Shown here: positions 47,935 through 57,659 of the stretch, piece after piece
Layout of the letters: every line of letters begins with the position of its first letter
Numbering within the stretch: the first letter of the stretch is position 1
Assembly: GCA_028283765.1 (NCBI GenBank)
Contig: JAPWJY010000008.1
Coordinates: 1,679,001 to 1,743,000, forward strand
DNA length: 64,000 bases
DNA from: Parvibaculaceae bacterium
GTDB lineage: Bacteria; Pseudomonadota; Alphaproteobacteria; Parvibaculales; Parvibaculaceae
Reading direction: 5' to 3'
Program-made: the position numbers and the translations under genes
Notes under the pieces: model-generated
Seen by the model: only the letters and a program-made list of their open reading frames with translations
What the model was told of the DNA's origin: nothing
Database searches by the model: none

Positions 47935-49088
47935 GATGATGCTCCCTTGACCTTCTTTTCCGTTGTTCCCGCCCGCTTGTGCAGGCTGATCGGCCGCTGA
48001 TCGACGATCCTGAGGCCGTAGCCGTCGAGACCCACCATGCGGCGGTCCGTATCGGAGAGCAGGATCATGTCATTGACCCCCAGATCAAGCAGAATCTGGG
48101 CGCCGACGCCATATTCGCGCAAACGGCGGGGCAAGCCCTGCTCGGCGCCCTCCCCCTTGCGCAGCAACATGTCGGAAACGATGGTCGTGCTCGTATCGCG
48201 GATCAGCACGATGACGCCACGCCCCTCCTCCTCGATGATGCCCATCGCCTCGCGCAGAAGGTCTGCGCGGTCGCCTTCGGCGCCCAGCAGATCGTCGAAC
48301 ACATTGATCGCGTGCATCCGCACCAGTACCGGCTCGGGCGTCGATATATCCCCCTTCACCAGTGCGATATGCTCGGCATATTCGACGGTGTTGAGATAGA
48401 CCATCATCTTGAAATGGCCGCCGTACTTCGAGTCAAGCTCGGTCTCGATGGAGCGGTGGATCAGATGGTCGTAGCGGCGGCGGTAAGCGATGAGATCGGC
48501 GATGGTGCCGATCTTGAGGCCGTGCAGCTGGGCGAACTGGACCAGATCCGGCAGGCGCGCCATGGTGCCGTCATCATTCATGATCTCGCAGATCACCCCG
48601 GCGGGATAGAGCCCCGCGAGGCGTGAAATATCGACGGCGGCCTCGGTATGGCCAGCGCGCACCAGCACGCCGCCGTCGCGCGCCACGAGGGGAAACACAT
48701 GGCCCGGCGAGACGATGTCGTTCTGTCCCTTGGTCGGGTCGATGGCGACCGATACCGTGTGCGCGCGGTCATGCGCCGAAATGCCGGTGGTAATGCCCTC
48801 GCGCGCCTCGATGGAGACGGTGAAGGCCGTCTGGTTGCGGGTCTGGTTGTTCGAGGTCATGAACTGGAGATCGAGCTGCTGCGCCCGGTCGCCCGTGAGC
48901 GCGAGGCAGATCAGGCCACGGCCGTATTTCGCCATGAAATTGATCGTCTCGGGCGTGCACATCTGGGCCGGCATGACCAGATCGCCTTCATTCTCGCGAT
49001 CCTCCGCATCGACAAGGATGAACATCTTGCCGTTGCGCGCGTCCTCGATAACTTCCTCGATCGAGGACAGATACTCTTTATACGCCAT
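47931..49088 (-). CDS. ribB: 3,4-dihydroxy-2-butanone 4-phosphate synthase fused to a degenerate GTP cyclohydrolase II domain
   Basis: The N-terminal half (1-200) is a complete RibB domain with DAEDRENEGDLV at 27-38 and the conserved RAGHTEAAVDISRLAGL. The C-terminal half aligns with GTP cyclohydrolase II but at the place of its zinc site (CLTGD...RCDCG) it has MHAINVFDDLLGAEG, without cysteines. This pattern is known as RibBX in some proteobacteria; the second domain is then probably inactive, and GTP cyclohydrolase II must come from another gene. 385 residues from the ATG after the ribE stop. Confidence 0.9.
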   Translation of the reverse strand: MAYKEYLSSIEEVIEDARNGKMFILVDAEDRENEGDLVMPAQMCTPETINFMAKYGRGLICLALTGDRAQQLDLQFMTSNNQTRNQTAFTVSIEAREGITTGISAHDRAHTVSVAIDPTKGQNDIVSPGHVFPLVARDGGVLVRAGHTEAAVDISRLAGLYPAGVICEIMNDDGTMARLPDLVQFAQLHGLKIGTIADLIAYRRRYDHLIHRSIETELDSKYGGHFKMMVYLNTVEYAEHIALVKGDISTPEPVLVRMHAINVFDDLLGAEGDRADLLREAMGIIEEEGRGVIVLIRDTSTTIVSDMLLRKGEGAEQGLPRRLREYGVGAQILLDLGVNDMILLSDTDRRMVGLDGYGLRIVDQRPISLHKRAGTTEKKVKGASS

Positions 49089-49089
49089 T

Positions 49090-49689
49090 TCACTCTTTCT
49101 CCGCGAGCCGCGCGACATAGCGGGCGAGAACATCGATTTCCAGATTGACCAGATCACCGGCCTGAGACTGCCCCCAGGTCGTGACCGACTGGGTGTGGGG
49201 GATGATATTCACCCCGAACTGGTTGTCCTTGACCTTGTTCACGGTCAGGGAGGTTCCATCCAGCGTGACGGACCCCTTGGCGGCAATGAATTTCTTCAGC
49301 TTTTTCGGCACCTTGAAGATGAAGCGGCGGGAATCGCCCTCGGGCTCGATGGAGACGATCCGGGCGATGCCGTCGACATGCCCCGAAACGATGTGGCCGC
49401 CCAGTTCGTCGCCAAGCCTGAGCGCGCGCTCCAGATTGACCGGCGTGCCCACCTTCCAGCGGCTGAGCGTGGTCACTTCCAGCGTCTCGGCGGAAGCGTC
49501 GACGGCGAACCAGTTGCCCGCCTTGTCCCGGCCCTTTTCGACGACCGTGAGGCAGCAGCCCGCACACGCGATGGAAGCGCCCAGATCGATGCCATCCGTA
49601 TCGTAAGCCGTTTCAATGACAAAGCGGGTGTCGCCCGTCTTCGCGATGGAGCGGACCTTGCCAACGTCTGTGATGATGCCTGTAAACAT
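49090..49689 (-). CDS. ribE: Riboflavin synthase, alpha chain
   Basis: Dismutates two lumazine molecules to riboflavin. The 199-residue protein has two lumazine-binding domains: MFTGIITDVG at the start with GCCLTVVEKG, and SGHVDGIARI with LDGTSLTVNKV in the second. It ends one base before the start of the RibBX gene. Confidence 0.95.
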   Translation of the reverse strand: MFTGIITDVGKVRSIAKTGDTRFVIETAYDTDGIDLGASIACAGCCLTVVEKGRDKAGNWFAVDASAETLEVTTLSRWKVGTPVNLERALRLGDELGGHIVSGHVDGIARIVSIEPEGDSRRFIFKVPKKLKKFIAAKGSVTLDGTSLTVNKVKDNQFGVNIIPHTQSVTTWGQSQAGDLVNLEIDVLARYVARLAEKE

Positions 49690-49701
49690 GCCGGACTTTC
49701 C

Positions 49702-50823
49702 TTATGGCTGCGCTGAATAGCGTGCCAGAACATCGCCGTCGAGCGGTACGAGACTTTTCAGCTCGAACCGGGGAACATCGATCAGGTTCTCTATGCCAAG
49801 GCTTGCGATCGCCGGATGGCCATCACTACCTATGAGCTTTCCCGCGAAATACCAGTCGATCCGGTCCACAAGCCCCGCCCGCAGCAGGGCCGCGGCAAGC
49901 TGGGAGCCGCCCTCCACCAGAAGCCGCGTCAGCCCCAGCCTGCCGAATTCGCGCAGCGCGGCCGCCACGTCGATATGATCGCCCGCGCTCGCCGGCGCGG
50001 TGATGATGCGGACGCCACAGCCCTCATAGGCGGCGCGGCGAACGGGATCGCAGCCCTCGGTCACGACGAGCCACAGAGGCCTTGCGCCAGCCTGCTGGAC
50101 GAGCTTCGAGGTCAGCGGCAGGCGCAGATGGCTGTCGGCGACGATGCGCACCGGCGAGCGCCCCTCAAGCCCTGGCAGGCGGCAGGTCAGTTCCGGATCG
50201 TCCATGATGGCGGTGAGCGAGCCCACCATGATGGCGTCCGCCAGCGCCCGCGACAGATGGCCACGGCGGCGCGCGGCGGGGCCCGTGATCCACATGCTTT
50301 CGCCCGAGCGCATGGCAGTCTTGCCATCGAGCGTGCTCGCGACCTTGAGCAGCACCATCGGGCGCCCCTCGGTCACTTTCAGCAGAAAACCTCTGTTGAG
50401 TTCGGCGGCTTCGGCGGCGCAGACGCCCTCGACCACCTCGATGCCCGCGCCCCGCAGCAGGCTGAAGCCACGCCCCGACACGCGCGGATCGGGGTCGCCG
50501 ATGGCCGCGACCACGCGCCGGATACCGGCGGCGATCAGCGCCTCGGCGCAGGGCGGTGTCTTGCCGTGATGGGAACAGGGTTCAAGCGTGACATAGGCGG
50601 TGGCGCCACGCGCCAGATCCCCGGCCCGCACCAGCGCCTCGGTCTCGGCATGGGGCCGCCCGCCCGCCTGGGTCCAGCCGCGCCCGACAATCCGGGGCTC
50701 TTCGCCCTCCTCCTCGCGCACGATCACACAGCCCACCGCCGGATTGGGCGCAACCTGCCCCAGACCACGCACGGCGAGGTTCAGGGCCAGTTTCATGAAG
50801 CGCATGTCGTGCGGTCGGATCAT
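49702..50823 (-). CDS. ribD: Bifunctional riboflavin deaminase/reductase RibD
   Basis: Deaminates and reduces the early riboflavin pyrimidine. The N-terminal deaminase has His58 and Glu60 (HAETEAL), Cys83 and Cys92 (PCSHHGKTPPC) for zinc; the reductase domain covers about 150-373 with KVASTLDGKTA and LLVEGGSQLA. The first ATG has GAGAG upstream; a second in-frame ATG six codons later is possible. Confidence 0.95.
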   Translation of the reverse strand: MIRPHDMRFMKLALNLAVRGLGQVAPNPAVGCVIVREEEGEEPRIVGRGWTQAGGRPHAETEALVRAGDLARGATAYVTLEPCSHHGKTPPCAEALIAAGIRRVVAAIGDPDPRVSGRGFSLLRGAGIEVVEGVCAAEAAELNRGFLLKVTEGRPMVLLKVASTLDGKTAMRSGESMWITGPAARRRGHLSRALADAIMVGSLTAIMDDPELTCRLPGLEGRSPVRIVADSHLRLPLTSKLVQQAGARPLWLVVTEGCDPVRRAAYEGCGVRIITAPASAGDHIDVAAALREFGRLGLTRLLVEGGSQLAAALLRAGLVDRIDWYFAGKLIGSDGHPAIASLGIENLIDVPRFELKSLVPLDGDVLARYSAQP

Positions 50824-50867
50824 ATTGCTCTCGTTAGCCGTCCCCGGGGAAGCGGCTGGTGAGAAGC

Positions 50868-51353
50868 TCAGAGATCCTCGTCCTCGTCATCGATCGTCTT
50901 GACGGGACCGCTCAGCTCCTCAAGGAATTCCTCGAAATCCTTCGCCTCCCGGAAATTCCGGTAAACCGAAGCAAACCGGACATAGGCAACGGCATCCAGC
51001 GAATGCAGGCCTTCCATGACGAGACGGCCGACCACCTGCGAGGGGATCTCCGTTTCGCCCATGCTTTCAAGGCGCCGCACAATCCCTGACACCATACGTT
51101 CGATCCGCTCCTGCTCAACAGGCCGTTTGCGCATCGCGACTTGCACGGAACGCATGAGCTTGTCACGGTCGAAGGGCACGCGCCGCCCGCTGGCCTTGAT
51201 GATCGTCAGTTCGCGCAGCTGCACGCGCTCGAACGTGGTGAAACGGCCGCCACAGGCCGTACAGAACCGGCGGCGGCGGATGGCCGTGTTATCCTCGGTC
51301 GGACGTGAATCCTTCACCTGCGTGTCTTCGTTGCCGCAATACGGACAGCGCAT
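50868..51353 (-). CDS. nrdR: Transcriptional repressor NrdR
   Basis: Represses ribonucleotide reductase genes in response to (d)ATP. The 161-residue protein has a zinc ribbon (Cys3, Cys6, Cys31, Cys34) followed by an ATP-cone domain ([16 protein letters not shown]). An acidic tail follows. It lies between glyA (97 bases upstream) and ribD, the usual alphaproteobacterial order. Confidence 0.96.
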   Translation of the reverse strand: MRCPYCGNEDTQVKDSRPTEDNTAIRRRRFCTACGGRFTTFERVQLRELTIIKASGRRVPFDRDKLMRSVQVAMRKRPVEQERIERMVSGIVRRLESMGETEIPSQVVGRLVMEGLHSLDAVAYVRFASVYRNFREAKDFEEFLEELSGPVKTIDDEDEDL

Positions 51354-51449
51354 GAACGGACGTCCCCCCTGATTTTCGTGCTTCAGACCTTGCGGCCAGC
51401 CATGTCCAGATGGGAGCGCCCCGCCCCCATCTGACTATATACAGTAAAT

Positions 51450-52763
51450 TTAACGCGCACCGCCATAGATCGGGAAGCGCTTGCAAAGCTCCTGCACCCG
51501 GGCCTTGACCGAGGCGATGGCCTCTTCCTTGGCGCTGCCCCCCGCGGCGACGCCATCCAGCACCTCATTGATCATCTCGCCGACGAGCCGGAACTCGGCC
51601 ACGCCGAATCCGCGCGTGGTGCCCGCCGGGGTGCCGAGGCGCACGCCCGAGGTAATGGTCGGCTTTTCAGGGTCGAACGGAATGCCGTTCTTGTTGCAGG
51701 TGATGCCCGCCTGCTCCAGCTCATGCTCGACAACCTTGCCGGTCAGGTTCCTGGGGCGCAGGTCGACCAGCATCAGATGGGTGTCCGTGCCGCCCGAAAC
51801 GATGTCCAGACCCTTTTCCGCCAGCACCGACGCCAGCGCATGGGCGTTGTCCACGATCGACTGGGCATAGAGCCTGAATTCGGGGCGCAGCGCCTCGCCG
51901 AAGGCGACGGCCTTGCCTGCGATCACATGCATCAGCGGTCCGCCCTGAAGACCGGGGAAGATCGCCGAATTGATCTTCTTGCCGATGTCCTCGTTGTTGG
52001 ACAGGATCATGCCGCCACGCGGGCCGCGCAGCGTCTTGTGGGTCGTGGTGGTCACCACGTCGGCGTAAGGCAGCGGGCTCGGGTGGATGCCGCCCGCCAC
52101 AAGACCCGCGAAATGGGCCATATCGACCATCAGATAGGCGCCGACCTCATCGGCGATCTCCCGGTACGCCTTGAAATCGATAACCCGGGGATAGGCGGAG
52201 CCGCCCGCGATGATGAGCTTGGGCTTGTGCTCGCGGGCAAGATCGCGGACCTGATCATAATCGATCAGATCATCCTGACGGCGCACACCATACTGAATGG
52301 CGTTGAACCATTTGCCCGAGAGGTTCGGGGCCGCGCCGTGGGTGAGGTGGCCGCCGGCATCAAGGCTCATGCCGAGTACCGTGTCGCCCGGCTTGATCAG
52401 GGCCAGCATGACGCCCTGATTGGCCTGCGAACCGGAATTGGGCTGAACATTGACATAGGCGCAGTCGAACAGCTTTTTCGCCCGTTCGATCGCCAGCTCC
52501 TCGGCAATATCCACGAATTCGCAGCCGCCATAATAGCGCTTGCCCGGATAGCCTTCGGCATATTTGTTGGTGAGAATGGAGCCCTGAGCCTCCAGAACGG
52601 CCCGCGAGACGATGTTTTCCGAGGCGATCAGCTCGATCTGGCTCTGCTGGCGGCCGAGTTCCTTGCGGATGGCGGCATAAAGATCGGGATCCGTGTCCGC
52701 GACGCCGCGGGTGAAGAAGCCCTGATCGTGGCCGGGAGCGTTATTTGCTTCGACGAGAGACAT
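51450..52763 (-). CDS. glyA: Serine hydroxymethyltransferase
   Basis: PLP enzyme converting serine and tetrahydrofolate to glycine and methylene-tetrahydrofolate. The 437-residue protein has Lys243 in [14 protein letters not shown] as PLP lysine and [18 protein letters not shown] near 45-62. AAGGAG precedes the ATG. It supplies glycine, which the downstream-coded hemA enzyme uses. Confidence 0.96.
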   Translation of the reverse strand: MSLVEANNAPGHDQGFFTRGVADTDPDLYAAIRKELGRQQSQIELIASENIVSRAVLEAQGSILTNKYAEGYPGKRYYGGCEFVDIAEELAIERAKKLFDCAYVNVQPNSGSQANQGVMLALIKPGDTVLGMSLDAGGHLTHGAAPNLSGKWFNAIQYGVRRQDDLIDYDQVRDLAREHKPKLIIAGGSAYPRVIDFKAYREIADEVGAYLMVDMAHFAGLVAGGIHPSPLPYADVVTTTTHKTLRGPRGGMILSNNEDIGKKINSAIFPGLQGGPLMHVIAGKAVAFGEALRPEFRLYAQSIVDNAHALASVLAEKGLDIVSGGTDTHLMLVDLRPRNLTGKVVEHELEQAGITCNKNGIPFDPEKPTITSGVRLGTPAGTTRGFGVAEFRLVGEMINEVLDGVAAGGSAKEEAIASVKARVQELCKRFPIYGGAR

Positions 52764-53285
52764 GAGAAGCTCCTTCCAAGAATGTGTGGTTGACCGCCTG
52801 CGCGCCGATGCAACGGAGATTCGCTGCAGCCCGAAGCCGGGGTCTTGAGAAAAATCGTTATGGAGAGCGGTCCGCTATAATGGTTGCGACACCCTCGCTT
52901 CCTGCGGCTGGTGCTTAGCACATGTAAGTGTCAGCGCCAATGAATCGGACATCTGCCGGACAAGTAATCCGGTCTTCAGCGCCACCCGAAACCCGGCACA
53001 GACATCCCATCAAGAGCACTACCAACTTGTTTACCTTTTTGCAGCGCTCAATCAGAGAAATTATTTCCCAAATTATATAGGTAAAACACTCAAAATTCCT
53101 GCTTCTTTTCCTAATGCAGCCAATTACATGGAACTATCATTTTGAAAAAATCCCGCATATTAGGAAGGTAGTGAATAAACAACTCGTTCATTGCTTGATT
53201 CAAATGGAAGCAAGGAGTACAGAAGAACGAAATATGACTTTACTCACATTTACGGTACGAAAAATCAAAGAGGTGGTTCCGGATC
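52764..53285. other. Divergent regulatory region between glyA and mucR
   Basis: About 520 bases with no large gene. The glyA half is GC-rich. The mucR half (about 53030-53230) is AT-rich, as expected for an autoregulated Ros/MucR promoter. A TATAAT occurs at 52876-52881 on the plus strand but without a -35 partner. I recognise no riboswitch. Confidence 0.5.
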
Positions 53286-53293
53286 ATGACTGA
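53234..53293 (+). CDS. Possible 19-residue leader peptide overlapping mucR
   Basis: ATG to TGA frame of 20 codons whose end overlaps the mucR start by 8 bases. Basic residues (RKIK) sit in the middle. The nearest AGGAG is too far upstream, so translation is doubtful; if read, it would couple to mucR. Confidence 0.25.
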   Translation: MTLLTFTVRKIKEVVPDHD

Positions 53294-53732
53294 CACGATT
53301 ACAACCGATCTGGCTCATCAAGAAGAGTTACTCCAGCTGGTAGCGGACATTGTTTCCGCTTATGTGAGCAACAACTCTGTTGCTGCAGCTGATTTACCCG
53401 GCCTGATCAAGTCGATAGCATCCGCCTTATCTCAACTCTCCCGCAGTGAAGAGCCTGTCCAGGAACGTGTGCCTGCCGTAGCAGTGAAGAAGTCGGTCAC
53501 ACCCGAATTCATCATCTGTCTTGAGGACGGCAAGAAACTGAAAATGCTGAAGCGTTATCTGCGATCGCAATATGGTCTCTCGCCTGAGGAATACCGCCAG
53601 CGCTGGGGTCTCCCCGCAGACTATCCGATGGTCGCCCCCAATTACGCCGAGCAACGTTCGCGCCTTGCCAAGCAAATCGGCCTGGGCCGGGGTCCTGCCG
53701 TGGAAACAAAACCGCGCCGCCGCCGCGCCTGA
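53286..53732 (+). CDS. mucR: Ros/MucR-family regulator lacking most zinc ligands
   Basis: A 148-residue H-NS-like silencer with the Ros/MucR fold: N-terminal oligomerisation helix (LLQLVADIVSAYVSNNSV) and C-terminal DNA-binding domain with LSPEEYRQRWGLP. Of the Cys2His2 site of Ros only the first ligand, Cys78, remains; the others are Asp81, Tyr91 and Tyr96. Zinc-less functional relatives are known in rhizobia, so it may still bind AT-rich DNA. An Arg-rich tail ends the protein. GAGGTGG lies 10-16 bases upstream of the ATG. Confidence 0.88.
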   Translation: MTDTITTDLAHQEELLQLVADIVSAYVSNNSVAAADLPGLIKSIASALSQLSRSEEPVQERVPAVAVKKSVTPEFIICLEDGKKLKMLKRYLRSQYGLSPEEYRQRWGLPADYPMVAPNYAEQRSRLAKQIGLGRGPAVETKPRRRRA

Positions 53733-53735
53733 GCA

Positions 53736-53751
53736 TTTCAGACGTCTGAAA
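53736..53751. promoter_or_regulatory. 16-bp perfect palindrome after mucR
   Basis: TTTCAGACGTCTGAAA immediately follows the mucR stop. It is separate from the terminator hairpin. It could be a protein-binding site; no function known. Confidence 0.35.
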
Positions 53752-53756
53752 CACAA

Positions 53757-53782
53757 AAGAGCCCGCAGCGATGCGGGCTCTT
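53757..53782. terminator. Bidirectional terminator between mucR and hemA
   Basis: Perfect 11-bp stem AAGAGCCCGCA / TGCGGGCTCTT (53757-53767 with 53772-53782, loop GCGA) between convergent genes, with A- and T-rich flanks. Confidence 0.85.
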
Positions 53783-53804
53783 CTGTTTTGGCGTCAGGGA
53801 ATGC

Positions 53805-55016
53805 TCAGGCGGCGCGGCGGATATTGCGCCTTGTCCAGACCTTGTCGAGCGCATCCACGAGATCGCGCATCATATCGTCGTCATGAAGCGGTGAAGGCGT
53901 GAAGCGCAGGCGTTCGGTTCCGCGCGGCACGGTCGGATAGTTGATGGGCTGGACATACATGCCGAACTCTTCCAGCAACTCGTCGCTGACCTGCTTGCAG
54001 ATGACCGGATCGCCCACCATGACGGGCACGATATGGCTGTCGCACCAGATCACGGGAAGGCCTGCGTCAGCCATCATATGGCGCAAACGGCTTGCCCGCT
54101 CCTGATGCTGGTCCCGCTCCTGATTGCTCTGCTTGAGATAGCGCACACTGGCCAGAATGCCCGCCACCAGAACCGGCGCAAGCGACGTCGAGAAGATGAA
54201 GCCTGGCGCATAGGAACGAATCACGTCGATCAGCACCGAGGAACCGGCGATATAACCGCCCATGACACCAAAGCCCTTGGCAAGGGTACCCTCAATGATG
54301 TCCACCTTGTCGAGCACACCATCGCGCTCCGCGATGCCGCCACCGGTAGGACCATACATGCCGACCGCGTGGACCTCGTCCAGATAGGTCAACGCACCAT
54401 ATTTATGGGCGATGTCGCAAATATCCCCGATGGGGGCTATATCGCCGTCCATGGAATAGACCGACTCGAAGGCAACGATCTTGGGCTTGGCCGGATCTGT
54501 CTCGCGCAGCAGTTCCTCAAGATGCCTGAGATCGCTGTGCTTCCACACGCGCTTGGCGCCACCCCCGCGGCGAATGCCCTCGATCATGGACGCGTGATTG
54601 AGTTCATCGGAAATGATGATGCAGTCGCCAAACACCTTGGCCAGCGTAGAAAGCGTCGCATCATTCGCGACATAGCCCGAGGTGAAGAGAAGCGAGGCTT
54701 CCTTCTGATGCAGACTCGCAAGCTCGGCTTCCAGTTCGACGTGATAATGGGTCGTACCGGAAATGTTCCGCGTCCCGCCCGAGCCCGCGCCGACCTCCTT
54801 GATGGCCTTCTGCATGGCCTCGACAACGACGGGGTGCTGCCCCATGCCGAGATAATCGTTGGAGCACCAGACGATAATGTCGCGGGTGCCTTTTTCAGTG
54901 TGGAAACTGGCGCGCGGAAAAGCACCACGGTGGCGAGCAATATCGGCGAACACGCGATAGCGGCCCTCTTCCCTCACAGCATTAAGGGCCCGGGAAAGCT
55001 CCATCTCATAGTCCAT
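53805..55016 (-). CDS. hemA: 5-aminolevulinate synthase
   Basis: C4-pathway enzyme condensing glycine and succinyl-CoA to 5-aminolevulinate, the first tetrapyrrole step. The 403-residue protein has Lys247 in [12 protein letters not shown] as PLP lysine (usually AKAFG, here Gly), with [10 protein letters not shown] and [11 protein letters not shown]. The ATG after AAGGAGCGGGT gives the normal N-terminus; a longer frame was rejected. hemB lies 5 kb away on the other strand. Confidence 0.96.
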   Translation of the reverse strand: MDYEMELSRALNAVREEGRYRVFADIARHRGAFPRASFHTEKGTRDIIVWCSNDYLGMGQHPVVVEAMQKAIKEVGAGSGGTRNISGTTHYHVELEAELASLHQKEASLLFTSGYVANDATLSTLAKVFGDCIIISDELNHASMIEGIRRGGGAKRVWKHSDLRHLEELLRETDPAKPKIVAFESVYSMDGDIAPIGDICDIAHKYGALTYLDEVHAVGMYGPTGGGIAERDGVLDKVDIIEGTLAKGFGVMGGYIAGSSVLIDVIRSYAPGFIFSTSLAPVLVAGILASVRYLKQSNQERDQHQERASRLRHMMADAGLPVIWCDSHIVPVMVGDPVICKQVSDELLEEFGMYVQPINYPTVPRGTERLRFTPSPLHDDDMMRDLVDALDKVWTRRNIRRAA

Positions 55017-55160
55017 ACCCGCTCCTTCGCCTGATCCTTTTGTGACCCCTTGAGGGCCGGTCGCCGGTTCTCTTGAGAGATTGTCTTGGCGTTGCCCGCA
55101 CAATAACAGCGAACCCGGCCCATACGACAAGCGAATTGTCGCAGAATTGGCAGAGCCATT

Positions 55161-55946
55161 TCAGGCCCAAAGCCCCCTTTCCACAAGAACCATCTTGAGC
55201 ACATCGAGCCGGTCCGCCATCAGGCCATCGACCCCCAGATCGAGCAGCCGTGCCATTTCCGCCGGATCGTCGATGGTCCAGACATGAACCTGAAGGCCCG
55301 CCTCATGGGCCCGGTCGATCAGGGAGCGGTCAGCGAGCGGAATGCCCCGCTCCTCGACGGGAATCTGGGCGCAACCCTCGGCAAAACCACCCCAGAGTCC
55401 GCGCAAGGGCCCCGACCAGCTTGAAAATCGCAGCCGCATGGTGCCCAGGGGCCCAAGTCCCGTACACAGGCCGGGGCCCATCGCCTCGCGGACATATCGG
55501 GTCCTCCTGCCTGAAAAAGAGGTGACGCAGACCCTTTCGATGGCTCCGGCAGCGCTCAGAATCTCGACCAGCGGCAACACAGAGCGGTCGGCCTTGGGAT
55601 CGATGTTGAACCGGGCCTGAGGCCATGATGCCAGCAGTTCGTCAAAGCGCGGGATGGGGTAAACGCCCCCGATGCGGGCTTTCGACACCTCCGCATAATC
55701 GAGGTCGGCGATATAGCCCTGCCGGTCGGTAAGGCGGTCGAGCCTGTCGTCGTGAAAAGCCAGCAGAACGCCGTCGTGCGTGGCATGCACATCGGTTTCA
55801 AGATAGCGATAACCTTGGGCGACGGCCGCCTCAAAGGCCTCCATGGTATTCTCGGGATGCCCGCTGAGCCCGCCCCTGTGGGCAAAGGCGAGAACGCCCT
55901 CATGCTCAAGAAAGGGGAACTTCGCTGGCCGCATATTCATTTCCAT
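55161..55946 (-). CDS. Glycerophosphodiester phosphodiesterase family protein
   Basis: Hydrolyses glycerophosphodiesters to glycerol-3-phosphate and an alcohol. The 261-residue TIM-barrel protein has the GDPD signature: His23 (HRGG), PENT at 31-34, Glu50 and Asp52 (LETDVHAT) and His65 (FHDD). No signal peptide, so cytoplasmic. Three ATGs lie within the first five codons and the exact one is unsure. Confidence 0.9.
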   Translation of the reverse strand: MEMNMRPAKFPFLEHEGVLAFAHRGGLSGHPENTMEAFEAAVAQGYRYLETDVHATHDGVLLAFHDDRLDRLTDRQGYIADLDYAEVSKARIGGVYPIPRFDELLASWPQARFNIDPKADRSVLPLVEILSAAGAIERVCVTSFSGRRTRYVREAMGPGLCTGLGPLGTMRLRFSSWSGPLRGLWGGFAEGCAQIPVEERGIPLADRSLIDRAHEAGLQVHVWTIDDPAEMARLLDLGVDGLMADRLDVLKMVLVERGLWA

Positions 55947-56037
55947 CCGGTTTCAGAACAATTAACCAATGGAAAGCTAGAGGCTTGGCGCGCCGGACGC
56001 TACCAGCCATTAAGGCGGCCCATGCTTCAGCCCACGG

Positions 56038-56550
56038 CTAGATGCGGAAGCGTATCTGCTCTGTCCAGAACCGGTCGAGGCGGTGAAGCGTCGTGCTGAC
56101 GAACTGCAAGGCCTTCACGTCAAGCTCGCCGTTTTCCGACAACACCTCGCAATGGCGTGTGTAGAGATCGTTGATGGCATTGCAGACGTTGAGCCCCGTG
56201 GGCGTCAGGCGCACCCGCACCGAACGGCGGTCGATTTCGGAACGCTGGTGGCTGATATACCCGGTCTCAACCAGTTTCTTGAGATTATAGGAAACATTCG
56301 ACCCCAGATAATGGCCACGGGTGCGCAGTTCGCCAGCCGTCATTTCCGCTTCGCCGATATTATACAGCAGCAGCGCCTGTACGCTGTTGATTTCGGTGCA
56401 GCCAATACGGTCCAGTTCATCCTTGATGACGTCGAGCAGACGCCGGTGCAGCCGCTCGATACAGGCCAGTGCTTCCAGGTAAGATTGCTTCATTGATTCG
56501 GCAGGGATGCCTGCCCCCTTAATCGCTTTATTCAGGTCTGTTTTTGTCAT
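56038..56550 (-). CDS. ldtR: LdtR-like MarR-family regulator
   Basis: A 170-residue winged-helix regulator. Segments RLHRRLLDVIKDELDRIGC, INSVQALLLYNIG and GHYLGSNVSYNLKKLVE match the LdtR type known from Liberibacter and rhizobia, where it controls an L,D-transpeptidase and osmotic stress response. The DNA-reading wing is RSEIDRRSVRVRLT. AAGGAAG precedes the ATG. No ldt gene is adjacent. It is separated from the valine operon by a 178-base AT-rich gap. Confidence 0.85.
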   Translation of the reverse strand: MTKTDLNKAIKGAGIPAESMKQSYLEALACIERLHRRLLDVIKDELDRIGCTEINSVQALLLYNIGEAEMTAGELRTRGHYLGSNVSYNLKKLVETGYISHQRSEIDRRSVRVRLTPTGLNVCNAINDLYTRHCEVLSENGELDVKALQFVSTTLHRLDRFWTEQIRFRI

Positions 56551-56728
56551 AAAAAGTGCTTCCTTAAAATGCTTAACAACAAAATCCTGCTCCGTCAGTC
56601 GATGACTGAAAAAATATAAAATAATTTACTAAAAGTCCCCATTTCCGATAGGGACTTCCGGGCGGGCAAAAACTGAACGCCCACAGTTTAACTCAATATT
56701 AGCTAATCTTGGAGATAATCCGTTTCGA

Positions 56729-57619
56729 TTATATTTCGCCACGGATTAGCTTAATAATTCCTGAAAAATCGATCTGGTCGTGGCCGTTTGCCTCCATCAG
56801 CGCGTAGAGTTGGGCGGCCTGCCCTCCCATGGGAATAGGTGTTTTCGATGCCTGCGCGGCCTCCTGCGCAAGTCGAAGATCCTTGAGCATCATCGCAGCG
56901 GTAAATCCAGGCAAGTAATCGCGGTTGGCGGGTGATGTCGGGACAGGTCCCGGGACCGGGCAATAAGTCGTCATTGACCAGCATTGCCCGGACGATACTG
57001 AGGAAATATTGAATAGCACCTGCGGGTCTATTCCCAATTGCTCTCCAAGGACGAAAGCTTCGGAGACTGCAATCATGGAAATGCCAAGGATCATGTTGTT
57101 GCAGACCTTGGCGACCTGACCATTGCCGGCGCTTCCAGCATGGAAGATGTTTTTGCCCATTTGCTTCAGGAATGGCTCGGCGCCGGCATAGGCCGCCTCG
57201 CTTCCCCCCACCATGAAGGTCAGGGTGCCGGCCTCGGCACCCCCCACCCCGCCGGAAACCGGCGCATCGACCATCCTCATGCCTTTTTCGTCGGCTTCGG
57301 CAATGACGGAGCGGGCGCTGGGCACGTCGATGGTCGACGAATCGATGAAAATCGTCCCTTTTGCCGCTACGGCAAGAAGCCCCTCAGGGCCCAGATAGAC
57401 GGATTTCACGTGCGCGCCCGCGGGCAGCATGGTCACGACAGCATCCACGTCCCGGGCCACATCGGCGGCTTTGGCCACCTTTTGCGCGCCCAGAGCCACC
57501 AGCCCGGCGACCGCCTGCTCCGACAGATCGAAGACCTTGAGCGTGTGACCGGCCTTGACCAGGTTGCGGGCCATCGGCCCCCCCATATTGCCGAGACCGA
57601 TAAAACCGACAGTCGCCAT
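56729..57619 (-). CDS. mmsB: 3-hydroxyisobutyrate dehydrogenase
   Basis: NAD-dependent oxidation of 3-hydroxyisobutyrate to methylmalonate semialdehyde in valine breakdown. The 296-residue protein has the Rossmann motif GFIGLGNMGGPMA, the substrate loop DAPVSGG at 118-124 and catalytic Lys171 in GQVAKVCNN. AGGAGG is an ideal ribosome site. It is the third gene of an operon with the hydrolase and acyl-CoA dehydrogenase of the same pathway. Confidence 0.94.
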   Translation of the reverse strand: MATVGFIGLGNMGGPMARNLVKAGHTLKVFDLSEQAVAGLVALGAQKVAKAADVARDVDAVVTMLPAGAHVKSVYLGPEGLLAVAAKGTIFIDSSTIDVPSARSVIAEADEKGMRMVDAPVSGGVGGAEAGTLTFMVGGSEAAYAGAEPFLKQMGKNIFHAGSAGNGQVAKVCNNMILGISMIAVSEAFVLGEQLGIDPQVLFNISSVSSGQCWSMTTYCPVPGPVPTSPANRDYLPGFTAAMMLKDLRLAQEAAQASKTPIPMGGQAAQLYALMEANGHDQIDFSGIIKLIRGEI

Positions 57620-57659
57620 CAGATCCTCCTCGGGGCCGCAGCCCGTTCACGCCCGGATG

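Noticed and set aside
52764-53285. Riboswitch upstream of glyA, or an FMN element in the riboflavin block
   Set aside because: No recognisable conserved core could be read; the rib genes follow nrdR with gaps too short for an FMN element.
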